Source: Microthrixaceae bacterium
GTDB lineage: Bacteria > Actinomycetota > Acidimicrobiia > Acidimicrobiales > Microtrichaceae
Assembly: GCA_023957995.1 (NCBI GenBank)
Contig: JAMLGK010000009.1
Coordinates: 1-64,000 of the forward strand
DNA: 64,000 bases
Direction: 5' to 3'
In this document: in pieces, positions 50,005-58,110 of the stretch
How positions within the stretch are numbered: the stretch's first letter is position 1
How the letters are laid out: each line of letters opens with the position of its first letter
The notes under the pieces: model-generated
Database searches by the model: none
Told to the model about the DNA's origin: nothing
The model's input: the letters and a program-made list of their open reading frames with translations, nothing else
Made by a program: the position numbers and the translations under genes

Positions 50005-51678
50005 GTGCAGGAGGACCGGTTGCTGGGGGCATCGGCGCGAGACGACGCGCGCCGCGGGCGTGGTCCCGCGGATCCGTTGGCCTTCCCCGCCCCCGACGAG
50101 GCCTCCGAAGCTCCGGCCGCGCCGCAGCCCGCCGGTCAATCGCCCGAGGGCCCGCCGCCCACCAGCACGCCACCCGACCGGCCACCTTCGCCCAGCCCAC
50201 CTTCGCCCAGCCCGCCACCCTCCGACCCGCAGCCCGCGCCATGGGCACAACCCGTGGTCTCTGCTGCGTCACCGGCGCGTTCGCATGCCACGGACCAACG
50301 CTCCATCGGTGTGAGGCTCCGAGCACCTCTGGCGCTGGCGGTCGGCGCGCCGCTGGCCGGGATCGTGGTGCTGCTGCTGGTCGTGGTCGCCGACGCTCCC
50401 GTGGCGGCCGGTGTGGCCGTGGTTCTGGTTGCCGGTGTCGCCGGTGCGCTGGGGGCGTTCCTTCTGCTCCACCGGCTCCGCGTGGATGTGGAGGAGCCCG
50501 TGATCGAGTTGCGCGAGGCGGTGGTGCGCCTCGGCGTGGGTGAGCCGGCCGATGCAGTGCTCCGCTCCCACGGCGGACCCCTGAGCGCGGTGGCCGCTGC
50601 CCTCGAGTCCGCCGCTGCCAGCGTCGATTCGAGAACCGGCCAGCTGGTCAGCCGCGCTGAGTGGGGCGAGAGCTCGAGGCAGATCCTCGACGCGCTCGAC
50701 TTCACCGACGACGAGCCCGCCGCGTTCGAGGTGGTGTCGCGTGCGCTCGCACTGGCCGACGACCAACTACCGAGCGAGTTGTTGTTCTCTCCGGCCGAGG
50801 CCCCCAACGTGCTGGAACAGGTGGCTGCCAATTCCGCCACCGGATCCCCCGGGTGTCCCGTGCAGGACCCCGCCAACTGTCTTGCCATCCGCCGCGGTCA
50901 GGTGGTCGTGGCCGAGAGCTCCGAGGCGATCGACGCATGTCCCCAGCTGCGGGGTCGTCCGGGAGGCCCTTGTTCGTCGGCTTGTGTGCCCGTGGCCGTG
51001 GAGGGTCGCAGCATCGGGGTGCTCCACGTCACCGGGGCGGAGCGGAATCCACCCACCCCGACGGTTGTGGCGCGCGTATCGGAGCTCTCGCGTCAGGTGG
51101 GCGGACGCCTGAGTGCGCTGCGAGCGCTCGAGTCCTCACGCCAGGAGGCGGGAACCGACGGACTGACCGGCCTTCCCAACCGCAGAATCCTCGAGTCGCA
51201 GATGAAGTCCATGCTCGACGCGGGAACGGGCTTCGTCTCGGTGATGGCCGACCTCGACAAGTTCAAGTCCCTCAACGACACCTTCGGCCATGAAGCGGGG
51301 GACCGGGCGCTGCAGCTCTTCGCCCGGGTGATGCAGGACAACGTCCGCGGACACGACGTGGTCGCACGCGTCGGTGGTGAGGAGTTCGTGGTGGTCTACC
51401 CGGAGATGTCGGTGCAGCGCTCCATCGAGGCCATCGAGCGGCTCCGTACGGCGCTCGCATCAGAGGTGGCGGTGGCGGCGGCCAGACCGTTCACCTGCTC
51501 GTTCGGTGTCACCCACTCCTCGGTGGGAACCACGGTGGCCGAGATCCTGCGCGTGGCCGATGCGGGGTTGTTACGGGCCAAGGAGTTGGGCGGCGACCAG
51601 GTGGTCTACGCGGACCAGGCCCTCGCCCAGGAGGTCTTCGATCCATCGGATCCGGACCCACCCAACCGGGGGCGCTAG
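50005..51678 (+). CDS. Membrane diguanylate cyclase with cysteine-rich GAF domain
   Basis: 557 residues from GTG 50005. A proline-rich cytoplasmic N-tail of about 100 residues contains two copies of a 15-bp repeat. Two helices follow (about 110-160), then a HAMP-like stretch and a GAF domain (about 225-355) with five conserved cysteines (GCPVQDPANC, DACPQL, GGPCSSAC). The C-terminal GGDEF has an intact active site VGGEEF and I-site RGHD five residues upstream, so it should make c-di-GMP with feedback inhibition. The cysteines suggest redox or metal sensing. Confidence 0.85.
   Translation: MQEDRLLGASARDDARRGRGPADPLAFPAPDEASEAPAAPQPAGQSPEGPPPTSTPPDRPPSPSPPSPSPPPSDPQPAPWAQPVVSAASPARSHATDQRSIGVRLRAPLALAVGAPLAGIVVLLLVVVADAPVAAGVAVVLVAGVAGALGAFLLLHRLRVDVEEPVIELREAVVRLGVGEPADAVLRSHGGPLSAVAAALESAAASVDSRTGQLVSRAEWGESSRQILDALDFTDDEPAAFEVVSRALALADDQLPSELLFSPAEAPNVLEQVAANSATGSPGCPVQDPANCLAIRRGQVVVAESSEAIDACPQLRGRPGGPCSSACVPVAVEGRSIGVLHVTGAERNPPTPTVVARVSELSRQVGGRLSALRALESSRQEAGTDGLTGLPNRRILESQMKSMLDAGTGFVSVMADLDKFKSLNDTFGHEAGDRALQLFARVMQDNVRGHDVVARVGGEEFVVVYPEMSVQRSIEAIERLRTALASEVAVAAARPFTCSFGVTHSSVGTTVAEILRVADAGLLRAKELGGDQVVYADQALAQEVFDPSDPDPPNRGR
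50182..50211 (+). repeat. Two 15-bp repeats in the proline-rich tail
   Basis: CCACCTTCGCCCAGC occurs twice in tandem in the N-terminal tail of the cyclase. It keeps frame. Confidence 0.6.
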
Positions 51679-52949
51679 CGGCCGTTGGTCGACCAGTGCC
51701 ACGGCTCCGACGGCAGGTTCACGAACCCGAAACGCCCCGCGTTGGCCCGCATCCACTGGTAACCGGAGCTGCTCCGGGTGAGGGTGCGTCCGCCCTGGGT
51801 GAAGTCGACCGCCAGGCCCTGTTCGTGCATCGAGGTGCCCGGTCGTGCCGTCGGGGGGCTGCAGGACGACGAGGGCATTTGGTAGATCGCGTAGTTGGAG
51901 GAACCGCAGTTGCTCCGGCGTACCGCAATCTGACCTGAGGGGTCGCGGTAGCCGCCGCCGCTGAGGTTGATGCCGCTAGCGGCCGCTGCGCTCAGCAGTG
52001 CCTGGAGGTTTCCGGCGATCGACTGGTGCACCCGGATACCGCCGACGCTGACGATGTTGCCCGAACCGACGATGTTGGGCGGGGTGTAGGAGCCACCACC
52101 ACCGCCGCCGCTGGAGGGGGTGAGGGAGGACTTGTTGGCCGATGCGCGCTGGGCAGCTCGTTGTTCTTCGGCCTTGCGCTGGGCAGCCAACTGGCGGGCG
52201 ATGGCCTGCTGTTGCGAGGTGATCTGTTGCGACAGTCCCGCGTCGAGCTGTGCAAGCGAGGCGGCTTCGGCCAGGGCGGCATCCAATCGGGCATCCACCG
52301 CTGCCGCGAACTCTTGCTGTTCGGCATAACTGGCGTCGAGTTCGGCCTTGCGGGACGCGACCTTCTCGCGCTCGGCCGTGGCCCGTTGTTCGGCGTCCTG
52401 CTTGGCGACGCGCTGCAACTCGAGGTCTTCCTGCACGGCGCGGAACTTCTCGACGAGGTCCTGGCTGCGGGTTGCTCGTGAATCGAGCAGTACGCGCTTG
52501 TTGACCGCGTCGTTGACGTCGTCGGTGGCGACGGCGGCCATCGGGTCGGAACTGCCGACGTTCACGTAGGCCTCGACAGCGGAGGTCTTCATGTCGTCGC
52601 GGATCGCGTCGAGCTCTCCCTGGGCCTTGGCCTGGGCCTCCTCGGCAGCGACGCGGTCGGCCTCTGCCTTGGCGAGCACCCGCTCGGACTCCTCCACCTT
52701 GTCCTGCTGGGCCTTGACCTGGGCGTTGAGAGCCTCGAGGGCGCTGCTGACCTGGGCATCGGTTGCCTCGAGCGCATCGACCTGACCTGCCTGGTTGGCC
52801 TTCTGGGAGCGCACCTCATTGCGCTTGGCCTGCAGTTCCGAGAGTGAGGACCCGTTGTCCCTGGGTGCTGCTGATGCACCGGGGGAGGGCACAGCGATCA
52901 GTGCTACCGCTGCGAGAACTGCTGCGGTTGTATTGCGGAGGGGCATCAT
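51675..52949 (-). CDS. Secreted coiled-coil D,D-carboxypeptidase (M15/VanY type)
   Basis: 424 residues; signal peptide MMPLRNTTAAVLAAVALIAVPSPGASA. Long coiled coil from about 35 to 260 (KANQAGQVDALEATDAQVSSALEAL and Q/A/E-rich stretches), a Gly-rich linker (GGGGGGSY), then an M15-type catalytic domain. SMHEQGLAVDF holds the zinc His and Asp; EPWHWS holds the last His. It trims D-Ala-D-Ala in peptidoglycan. The coiled coil resembles cell-division regulators such as CwlO/RipA N-termini. Its stop overlaps the GGDEF stop by four bases. Confidence 0.85.
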   Translation of the reverse strand: MMPLRNTTAAVLAAVALIAVPSPGASAAPRDNGSSLSELQAKRNEVRSQKANQAGQVDALEATDAQVSSALEALNAQVKAQQDKVEESERVLAKAEADRVAAEEAQAKAQGELDAIRDDMKTSAVEAYVNVGSSDPMAAVATDDVNDAVNKRVLLDSRATRSQDLVEKFRAVQEDLELQRVAKQDAEQRATAEREKVASRKAELDASYAEQQEFAAAVDARLDAALAEAASLAQLDAGLSQQITSQQQAIARQLAAQRKAEEQRAAQRASANKSSLTPSSGGGGGGSYTPPNIVGSGNIVSVGGIRVHQSIAGNLQALLSAAAASGINLSGGGYRDPSGQIAVRRSNCGSSNYAIYQMPSSSCSPPTARPGTSMHEQGLAVDFTQGGRTLTRSSSGYQWMRANAGRFGFVNLPSEPWHWSTNGR

Positions 52950-52980
52950 GCGCGGCTGGTACTCCGGTCCGTGCTGTCAG

Positions 52981-53036
52981 GGCGGGACTGTCTGGGCGGG
53001 GCTGTCTGGGTGGGACTGTCTGGGGTGGACTGTCTG
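52981..53036. repeat. Four 14-bp tandem repeats
   Basis: Units at 52981-52994, 52995-53008, 53009-53022 and 53023-53036, consensus GGNGGGACTGTCTG. They lie upstream of the carboxypeptidase gene, in the 214-base gap before mutM. The rest of that gap (53037-53163) shows no gene. Confidence 0.85.
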
Positions 53037-53163
53037 GGGTGGCGGTTCGAGCGGATGGTTGGAGTGATCTGCTCAGGTGGAGCTGAGGAGAATCTCGTAA
53101 CGCGTTCGCAATCTAACACATACTCATCGGTGCGCAAGGGGCGCCTCGGCTTCTGCCCGGGGA

Positions 53164-54105
53164 TCAGTGCTGACAGACCTTGCACCAGGTCGTGCCGCGC
53201 CCGTCGAGGAAACGGTGGGCGAGTGGGGCTCCGCATCGGTTGCAGGGTTCACTGCCGCGGCCGTAACAGTTGAGGCGGAACTGATGAGTCCCGCGTTCAC
53301 CGGACGCGTCCCTGTAGTCACGCAGAGTGGTGCCTCCGTCCTCCACCGCGGCCGACAGGACGTTCACCACCGCCTCGTGGAGCCTGACCGCCCGTTCGTG
53401 GGAGATGCGCTTGGCGAACGGAGAGATCTGTGCCAGCCAGAGCGCCTCGTCGGCATAGATGTTGCCGACACCTGCAACCGCGCGCTGGTCGAGCAGGGCT
53501 GTCTTGATGGCCTTGCGCCCGGAGATCGCCGATCGGAGCCCAGCAGGGGTGAACCGGTCCGAGAGCGGTTCGGGGCCCAGCGCGGCCAGTGTCGGTAGTT
53601 CCGAGTACTCACCCGGCGGCACCACCGCAACGCGTCCGAAGCGACGCACGTCCCACATCCATAGACGGTGGTCTCCCGCCGAGCCGTCGACCTCCGAGCC
53701 GTCGACCTCCGAGCCGTCGACCTCCGAGCCGTCGACCTCCGAGCCGTCGACCTCCGAGCCGTTGCGTGGGTGGGTTTCCAGACTCCACCAGGCGCGCAGG
53801 TGTTCCGCGGAGTTGCCGACCGGCACCCGGTCTGCACTCGCAACGGCCAGCCGGCCGGTCATGCCCAGGTGCACGATGAGTTCGAGGTCCCGGTCGTGCT
53901 CCTCGCGATCCATCGCGGCGTCACGGGACAGCGCGAGCAAGAGGTACTTGCCGCGACGCTCGACCGCTGTGATCTGCCCGCCCACGGCGGAAGGGGCCTG
54001 GCGGAAGTTGTCGGCCGCGAACCCCCAGGCGCCGGTGATCCTGCTGCCGATGAGGGCCGGTTCGAGTTGTCGGCGGACCGTCTCCACCTCGGGCAGCTCG
54101 GGCAC
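53164..54105 (-). CDS. mutM: MutM (Fpg), formamidopyrimidine-DNA glycosylase with repeat insertion
   Basis: 313 residues from GTG 54105, so that PELPEVETV follows and the catalytic Pro and Glu are placed correctly. RRGKYLLL and the zinc finger CNRCG plus CKVC at the end are conserved. A GSEVD repeat (five copies, about residues 116-140) is inserted between SLETHPRN and DHRLWMWDVRRFG, a normal surface loop. MutM removes 8-oxoguanine. The C-terminus overlaps nothing; the CDF gene is divergent, 74 bases away. Confidence 0.88.
   Translation of the reverse strand: MPELPEVETVRRQLEPALIGSRITGAWGFAADNFRQAPSAVGGQITAVERRGKYLLLALSRDAAMDREEHDRDLELIVHLGMTGRLAVASADRVPVGNSAEHLRAWWSLETHPRNGSEVDGSEVDGSEVDGSEVDGSEVDGSAGDHRLWMWDVRRFGRVAVVPPGEYSELPTLAALGPEPLSDRFTPAGLRSAISGRKAIKTALLDQRAVAGVGNIYADEALWLAQISPFAKRISHERAVRLHEAVVNVLSAAVEDGGTTLRDYRDASGERGTHQFRLNCYGRGSEPCNRCGAPLAHRFLDGRGTTWCKVCQH
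53681..53760. repeat. Five 15-bp repeats inside mutM
   Basis: GAGCCGTCGACCTCC on the plus strand repeats at 53681, 53696, 53711, 53726 and 53741, followed by a partial copy. On the minus strand it encodes GSEVD. Copies are identical, so a recent expansion is likely. Confidence 0.92.
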
Positions 54106-54179
54106 GGCGGAATTCTTGCAGAGAGCGGCACCGAGGGCGTGAGCGCGGGCACGAGTGCGCCGACGACTCACGTTCTATC

Positions 54180-55202
54180 GTGGCGGACCCAGCGGGCACC
54201 ATGCCCGAACGGTCCGAACACCGAGGAGACGCCGACTTGTCTGCGAACGGGAGCACGAAAGCGGTCCTGGCCGCCATGTTCGCCAATGGCGGGATAGCGA
54301 TCGCGAAGTTCGTGGGCTTCGCGATCACGGGGGCGTCCTCGTTGCTGTCCGAGGCGATCCACTCGGTGGCCGACACGGGCAACCAGGCGTTGCTGCTGCT
54401 GGGCGGACGTCGTGCCCGACGCGCCGCGTCCGAGGAGCACCCGTTCGGGTACGCACGCGAGCGTTACTTCTGGTCCTTCGTCGTGGCCGTGGTCCTGTTC
54501 ACCCTGGGTTCGCTGTTCGCGATCTACGAGGGGATCCACAAGATGCAGCACCCCGAGCCGATCAACTCACCGGCGGTGGCGTTCGCGATCCTGGGTCTGG
54601 GAATCGTGCTCGAGGGGTGGTCGTTCCGCACCGCGGTGATCGAGTCAGCAGCGCTCAAGGGCGAGAGCTCCTGGTGGTCGTTCCTGCGCAACTCCAAGGT
54701 GCCAGAGTTGCCGGTGGTCCTCCTCGAGGATGCGGGCGCCATGGTCGGCCTCGTGGCGGCGACCTGCGCCATCTCGGTGTCGATCATCACCGACAACGGC
54801 GTCTGGGACGGTGTCGGATCGGTCTTCATCGGACTGGTGCTCGGCGTGATCGCGATCTTCCTGTGCATCGAGATGAAGAGCCTGCTGATCGGTGAGAGCG
54901 CCTCGTCGAAGGTGCGCGAACGTCTCCGCGGGGTGATCGAGGCCGACCCACGTGTGGCGAGGCTCATCCACGACCGCACCCAGCACCTGGGCCCCGACGA
55001 GGTCCTCGTGGCGGTGAAGGTGGAGTTCCGACAGGGTCTCGGCGTGTCGGAGTTGGCAGCGGCGGTGGACGACATCGAAGCCGCCGTGCGCGCCGAGTTG
55101 CCCGAGGTCGGCCCCATGTACGTCGAGCCCGACCTGTACCGCAGCGCGGAGGGGCCCACCGCGGCGTCGGGCATCGGAGATCGGGATCCCACCAGCCACT
55201 AG
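54180..55202 (+). CDS. Cation diffusion facilitator (CDF) metal transporter
   Basis: 340 residues from GTG 54180. Six helices; SLLSEAIHSVADTGNQALLL holds the metal-binding His and Asp of helix 2, and VVLLEDAGAMVGLVAA holds the second pair. The cytoplasmic C-terminal domain (about 245-325) is typical (VEFRQGLGVSELAAAVDDIE). It exports Zn, Fe or Mn in exchange for protons. Metal specificity is not evident. Confidence 0.87.
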   Translation: MADPAGTMPERSEHRGDADLSANGSTKAVLAAMFANGGIAIAKFVGFAITGASSLLSEAIHSVADTGNQALLLLGGRRARRAASEEHPFGYARERYFWSFVVAVVLFTLGSLFAIYEGIHKMQHPEPINSPAVAFAILGLGIVLEGWSFRTAVIESAALKGESSWWSFLRNSKVPELPVVLLEDAGAMVGLVAATCAISVSIITDNGVWDGVGSVFIGLVLGVIAIFLCIEMKSLLIGESASSKVRERLRGVIEADPRVARLIHDRTQHLGPDEVLVAVKVEFRQGLGVSELAAAVDDIEAAVRAELPEVGPMYVEPDLYRSAEGPTAASGIGDRDPTSH

Positions 55203-55212
55203 CGTTTCTCCC

Positions 55213-56142
55213 ATGAGCGTCACCGCAGTGGTCAATCAGAAGGGCGGGGTCGGCAAGACGACCGTCGCTCTCGGACTCGCTTCCGCGTTGGGTGCGGCAC
55301 GCAGGTCGGTACTGGTCGTGGACCTCGACCCACAGGCCAACGCGACGACCGGGCTCGGCATCTTCGAGGCCGAACGAACCATCGACACGGTGCTCACCGA
55401 GGACCGTGCCGGCTCGGCGGCTGACGCGGTGGTACCCGCCGGTTGGGCACCCGATGACGGCTCTGTGGTTCCGTCGGTGATACCCAGCTCACCGGCTCTC
55501 GCGCAGGTGGAGCACCAGCTCGTCAGCGACGTGATCGGGGCACAGGATCGGCTGGCCACGGCCCTGGAGGGTCTGTCGGGCGAGTTCGACGAGGTGATCA
55601 TCGACTGCCCGCCGTCACTGGGGCTGCTCACCGTCAATGCGCTGTTCGCCGCCGATCGGGTGGTCGTCGTGACCGAGCCGGCGGCCTGGAGTTCCGATGG
55701 CGTGGCGCAGATCGTGCGCAACGTCGACCGGATCGCACAACGCCGTGGTGGTCGTCCGGAGCTGGCCGGGATCATCGTCAACCGTCTGGCGCGCACCCGC
55801 GATGGTTCTTACTGGGCCGGCGAGCTGGCCGAGGCGCACCCCGAGTTCGTCCTCGAACCACCGGTGCGAATGCGTGCTGCGGTGGCCGAGGCAGCAGCAG
55901 CGGCGGTGCCCATCCACGCGTTGAGTCGATCGGGAGCCGACGACGCCGTGGCCGAATTCGATTCGCTCACCCGCCAGTTGTTCTCCTCGGTGCCTGCAGC
56001 GACCACGCCTGAGTCGACCACCCCTGAGTCGACCGTGCCGGAGTCGACCACGCCGGAGTCGACCACAGCACCCGAGCCCGTGCCCGGGAACGACACCGAC
56101 CGGTTTCCCGACCTCGGGTCCCTGCGGGTGGGGGTCCTCTGA
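55213..56142 (+). CDS. ParA-family ATPase without adjacent ParB
   Basis: 309 residues. KGGVGKTTVALGLASALG is the deviant Walker A with its signature lysine; VVDLDPQANATTGLG is Walker A'; VIIDCPPSLGLLTVNAL is Walker B. It may position a membrane or cytoplasmic cargo. The last 45 residues carry a PEST-like tail (STTPE repeats). No ParB or parS is nearby, so this is an orphan. It overlaps the next gene by one base. Confidence 0.82.
   Translation: MSVTAVVNQKGGVGKTTVALGLASALGAARRSVLVVDLDPQANATTGLGIFEAERTIDTVLTEDRAGSAADAVVPAGWAPDDGSVVPSVIPSSPALAQVEHQLVSDVIGAQDRLATALEGLSGEFDEVIIDCPPSLGLLTVNALFAADRVVVVTEPAAWSSDGVAQIVRNVDRIAQRRGGRPELAGIIVNRLARTRDGSYWAGELAEAHPEFVLEPPVRMRAAVAEAAAAAVPIHALSRSGADDAVAEFDSLTRQLFSSVPAATTPESTTPESTVPESTTPESTTAPEPVPGNDTDRFPDLGSLRVGVL
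56011..56070 (+). repeat. Four 15-bp repeats in the ParA tail
   Basis: GAGTCGACCACCCCT-type units at 56011, 56026, 56041 and 56056 encode ESTTP, ESTVP, ESTTP and ESTTA. Confidence 0.8.
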
Positions 56143-56561
56143 TGGCCGGCTACGACCCCAAGCGTCCCCGGCCATCGGCTCCTGCGGACGAACCCGCGCC
56201 GGTCGAGGCGCTGATGGACCCCGCTGAGCCGGCCGAGCCCCCCGATGCAACTGAACCAGCCGAAGCAACTGAACCAGCCGAGGCAACTGAACCAGCCGAG
56301 GCAACTGAACCAGCCGAGGCAACTGAACCAGCCGAAGCAACTGGACGAGCCGAACCATCTGGGCGGGAACCGACCGCGCCCGCGCCCGGTCCTTCCACGC
56401 GCCACGGCTCCGGCCCGAATGCTCCCGGCGCGAATGGTCCCGGTCCGATCTCGTCGGTGCCGGCGACCACCAGGAGTGGTCTCCCCACCGGCGTGATCGT
56501 TGCCTCGGTCGTGGGCGTCGTACTCATCCTCGTGCTGTTGCTTCGGCGCCGTCGTTCCTGA
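56142..56561 (+). CDS. Tail-anchored acidic protein linked to ParA
   Basis: 139 residues. The first 110 are acidic, proline/alanine-rich and dominated by PAEATE repeats. One helix, GVIVASVVGVVLILVLLL (about 116-134), ends in RRRRS, giving a C-terminal anchor with the tail in the cytoplasm. ATG 56142 overlaps the ParA stop (TGATG), so the two are co-translated. It could anchor the ParA system to the membrane. I know no family. Confidence 0.6.
   Translation: MAGYDPKRPRPSAPADEPAPVEALMDPAEPAEPPDATEPAEATEPAEATEPAEATEPAEATEPAEATGRAEPSGREPTAPAPGPSTRHGSGPNAPGANGPGPISSVPATTRSGLPTGVIVASVVGVVLILVLLLRRRRS
56247..56354 (+). repeat. Six 18-bp tandem repeats encoding ATEPAE
   Basis: GCAACTGAACCAGCCGAG-type units at 56247, 56265, 56283, 56301, 56319 and 56337; the last has two changes. 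Confidence 0.9.
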
Positions 56562-56603
56562 TTTCCGGCCCGCCGGAACGGCACTGACCTGCAACACCCC
56601 TGC

Positions 56604-56667
56604 CCTGGATCAGCACTGTCCTGGATCAGCACTGCCCTGGATCAGCACTGACCTGGATCAGCACTGC
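56604..56667. repeat. Four 16-bp tandem repeats
   Basis: CCTGGATCAGCACTGN units at 56604, 56620, 56636 and 56652, with a truncated fifth copy. It contains GATC and shows no simple hairpin. Confidence 0.9.
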
Positions 56668-56720
56668 CCTGGTTGAACGACTGCTGAACCGTTGGCCGGA
56701 GCAACGCGCCTGATCACCTG

Positions 56721-56793
56721 TCCGGATTGTCGGTCCGGATTGCCGGTCCGGATTGCCGGTCCGGATTGCCGGTCCGGATTGCCGGTCCGGATT
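56721..56793. repeat. Five to six 13-bp tandem repeats
   Basis: TCCGGATTGCCGG units at 56721, 56734, 56747, 56760 and 56773, with a partial sixth. The unit contains TCCGGA and CCGG palindromes. It lies about 60 bases before the Rpf-like gene. Confidence 0.9.
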
Positions 56794-56832
56794 GGCAGTA
56801 TGACGAATACGTGACAGACTGCGCGTCCACCG

Positions 56833-56846
56833 TCACATCGTTGTGA
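56833..56846. promoter_or_regulatory. Palindrome TCACA-N4-TGTGA upstream of the Rpf-like gene
   Basis: Five-base arms (TCACA, TGTGA) around TCGT, ten bases before ATG 56857. It resembles the arms of the repeat at 49879-49900, and could be an operator or a weak hairpin. Confidence 0.3.
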
Positions 56847-56856
56847 TTCTGAACCC

Positions 56857-57966
56857 ATGATTGAAATCTCGACACGCCCCGAAGAGCTCTCCAGCACCGC
56901 CAGGACCGGATATCCGGCACCCGGCCGTACCCGATCTCCTCGGCGCCCGGCGGTGATGCTGGGATCCGTGATCGCGGCGGTTTCGATCGTTGCCCTGTCG
57001 GCTCCGGTGCAGATTGCGATGGCGGCCCCGGGCGCGCCCTCTTCGGTTTCCCGCTCCGGATCGAACTCGGTCTCGGACTCCGACATCGAGTCCGCAGAGG
57101 CACTGCTCCGCTCGACGCGTGCCGATCGCGAACGGGCCGAGGCTCGCCTGGCAGAGGCGACAGGCCAGCAGGTGGCGCTGCGCAACGAACTCGAGAACCT
57201 CCAGGACGGAGCAGCCCGGATCACGCAGGACCTGGCCGAGGCGCGCGCGGCGGTTCGTGAGTATGCGGTGGCGGCATACATCGACGGAGGCCAGAGCGCG
57301 ATCATCGGTGTCGGTCTGGATCCGAGCGAGCACGCCGAGCTCGCCTGGCACACAGAACTGACTGCGTCGCGCACCTCGGACTCGGCCGATGCGGTCGACA
57401 GGTATGAGGCGCTCAAGGCGTCCAACGATCCCGATCGTGTGGCTGCCGCGGCCCGGCTCGACGAGGTGAACCGTCTCGTGGAGACGGCTTCGACCGACGC
57501 CATCCAGGCTGCGGCCCACGAACGTGATGCGGAGGTGGCCCTGCAGCGACTCCGTGATGATCGAGCGGCAGCCCGGGCCCGTGCCGCAGAGGATGCCCGC
57601 GCTGCAGCCGCGACCGCTTCGGTGACCGCACGGTCCGCGGCAGTACCGGCCGAGCCCGCCGCGGCTCCGGAGGTTGCCCGCTCCGAGCCACAACCCCAGC
57701 AGCCGGCGACTGCGCAGTCCACCGGGTCGCCCACCGCTGCGGAAGCCGCGCTGCTCGCTCGCATCCGCCACTGTGAGAGCCGCGGGAACTACCAGATCGT
57801 GTCCGCCAGCGGCCGCTACCGAGGTGCCTACCAGTTCGACTATCGCACCTGGGCGGGCGTCGGCGGTTCCGGAGACCCAGCCGCGGCATCCCCCGCAGAA
57901 CAGGACTACAGGGCCCTCCTGCTGTTGCGTTCCCGGGGCAGTCGTCCATGGCCGAACTGCGGCTGA
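56857..57966 (+). CDS. Secreted Rpf-like transglycosylase with coiled coil
   Basis: 369 residues. A basic tail and one hydrophobic stretch (about 32-53, ending AMAAPG) form a secretion signal. A coiled coil follows (about 70-260, with ADRERAEARLAEATGQQ), then a proline-rich linker. The C-terminal domain has IRHCESRGNYQIVSASGRYRG and AYQFDYRTW, the Rpf/transglycosylase fold with the catalytic Glu in CESRG. A second Cys closes the domain. It cleaves peptidoglycan and may wake dormant cells. Confidence 0.85.
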   Translation: MIEISTRPEELSSTARTGYPAPGRTRSPRRPAVMLGSVIAAVSIVALSAPVQIAMAAPGAPSSVSRSGSNSVSDSDIESAEALLRSTRADRERAEARLAEATGQQVALRNELENLQDGAARITQDLAEARAAVREYAVAAYIDGGQSAIIGVGLDPSEHAELAWHTELTASRTSDSADAVDRYEALKASNDPDRVAAAARLDEVNRLVETASTDAIQAAAHERDAEVALQRLRDDRAAARARAAEDARAAAATASVTARSAAVPAEPAAAPEVARSEPQPQQPATAQSTGSPTAAEAALLARIRHCESRGNYQIVSASGRYRGAYQFDYRTWAGVGGSGDPAAASPAEQDYRALLLLRSRGSRPWPNCG

Positions 57967-58110
57967 ACACTCCACACGGCACACCGTGCGGCCGAGGGTT
58001 TCCGAGCCGTCGTGTCGCACGGCTAGGGTCGCTGCCGGACGTGTGGCGCAGCCCGGTGCTGGCCCGATGGCAGTTCGCAACCCTGACGGGTACGTAACAA
58101 GAGGAACCAC

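Larger units (their letters stand above)
56562..56856. other. Intergenic region with two tandem-repeat arrays
   Basis: A 295-base gap between the tail-anchored gene and the Rpf-like gene. It holds two separate arrays (56604-56667 and 56721-56793), and the short palindrome at 56833-56846. No gene was found. Confidence 0.7.

Noticed and set aside
37011..56793. The repeat arrays as a CRISPR
   Set aside because: Units are contiguous without spacers, differ between loci and have no cas genes nearby. The Cas4-like cysteines at 33507-35374 are shared with AddB and other nucleases.
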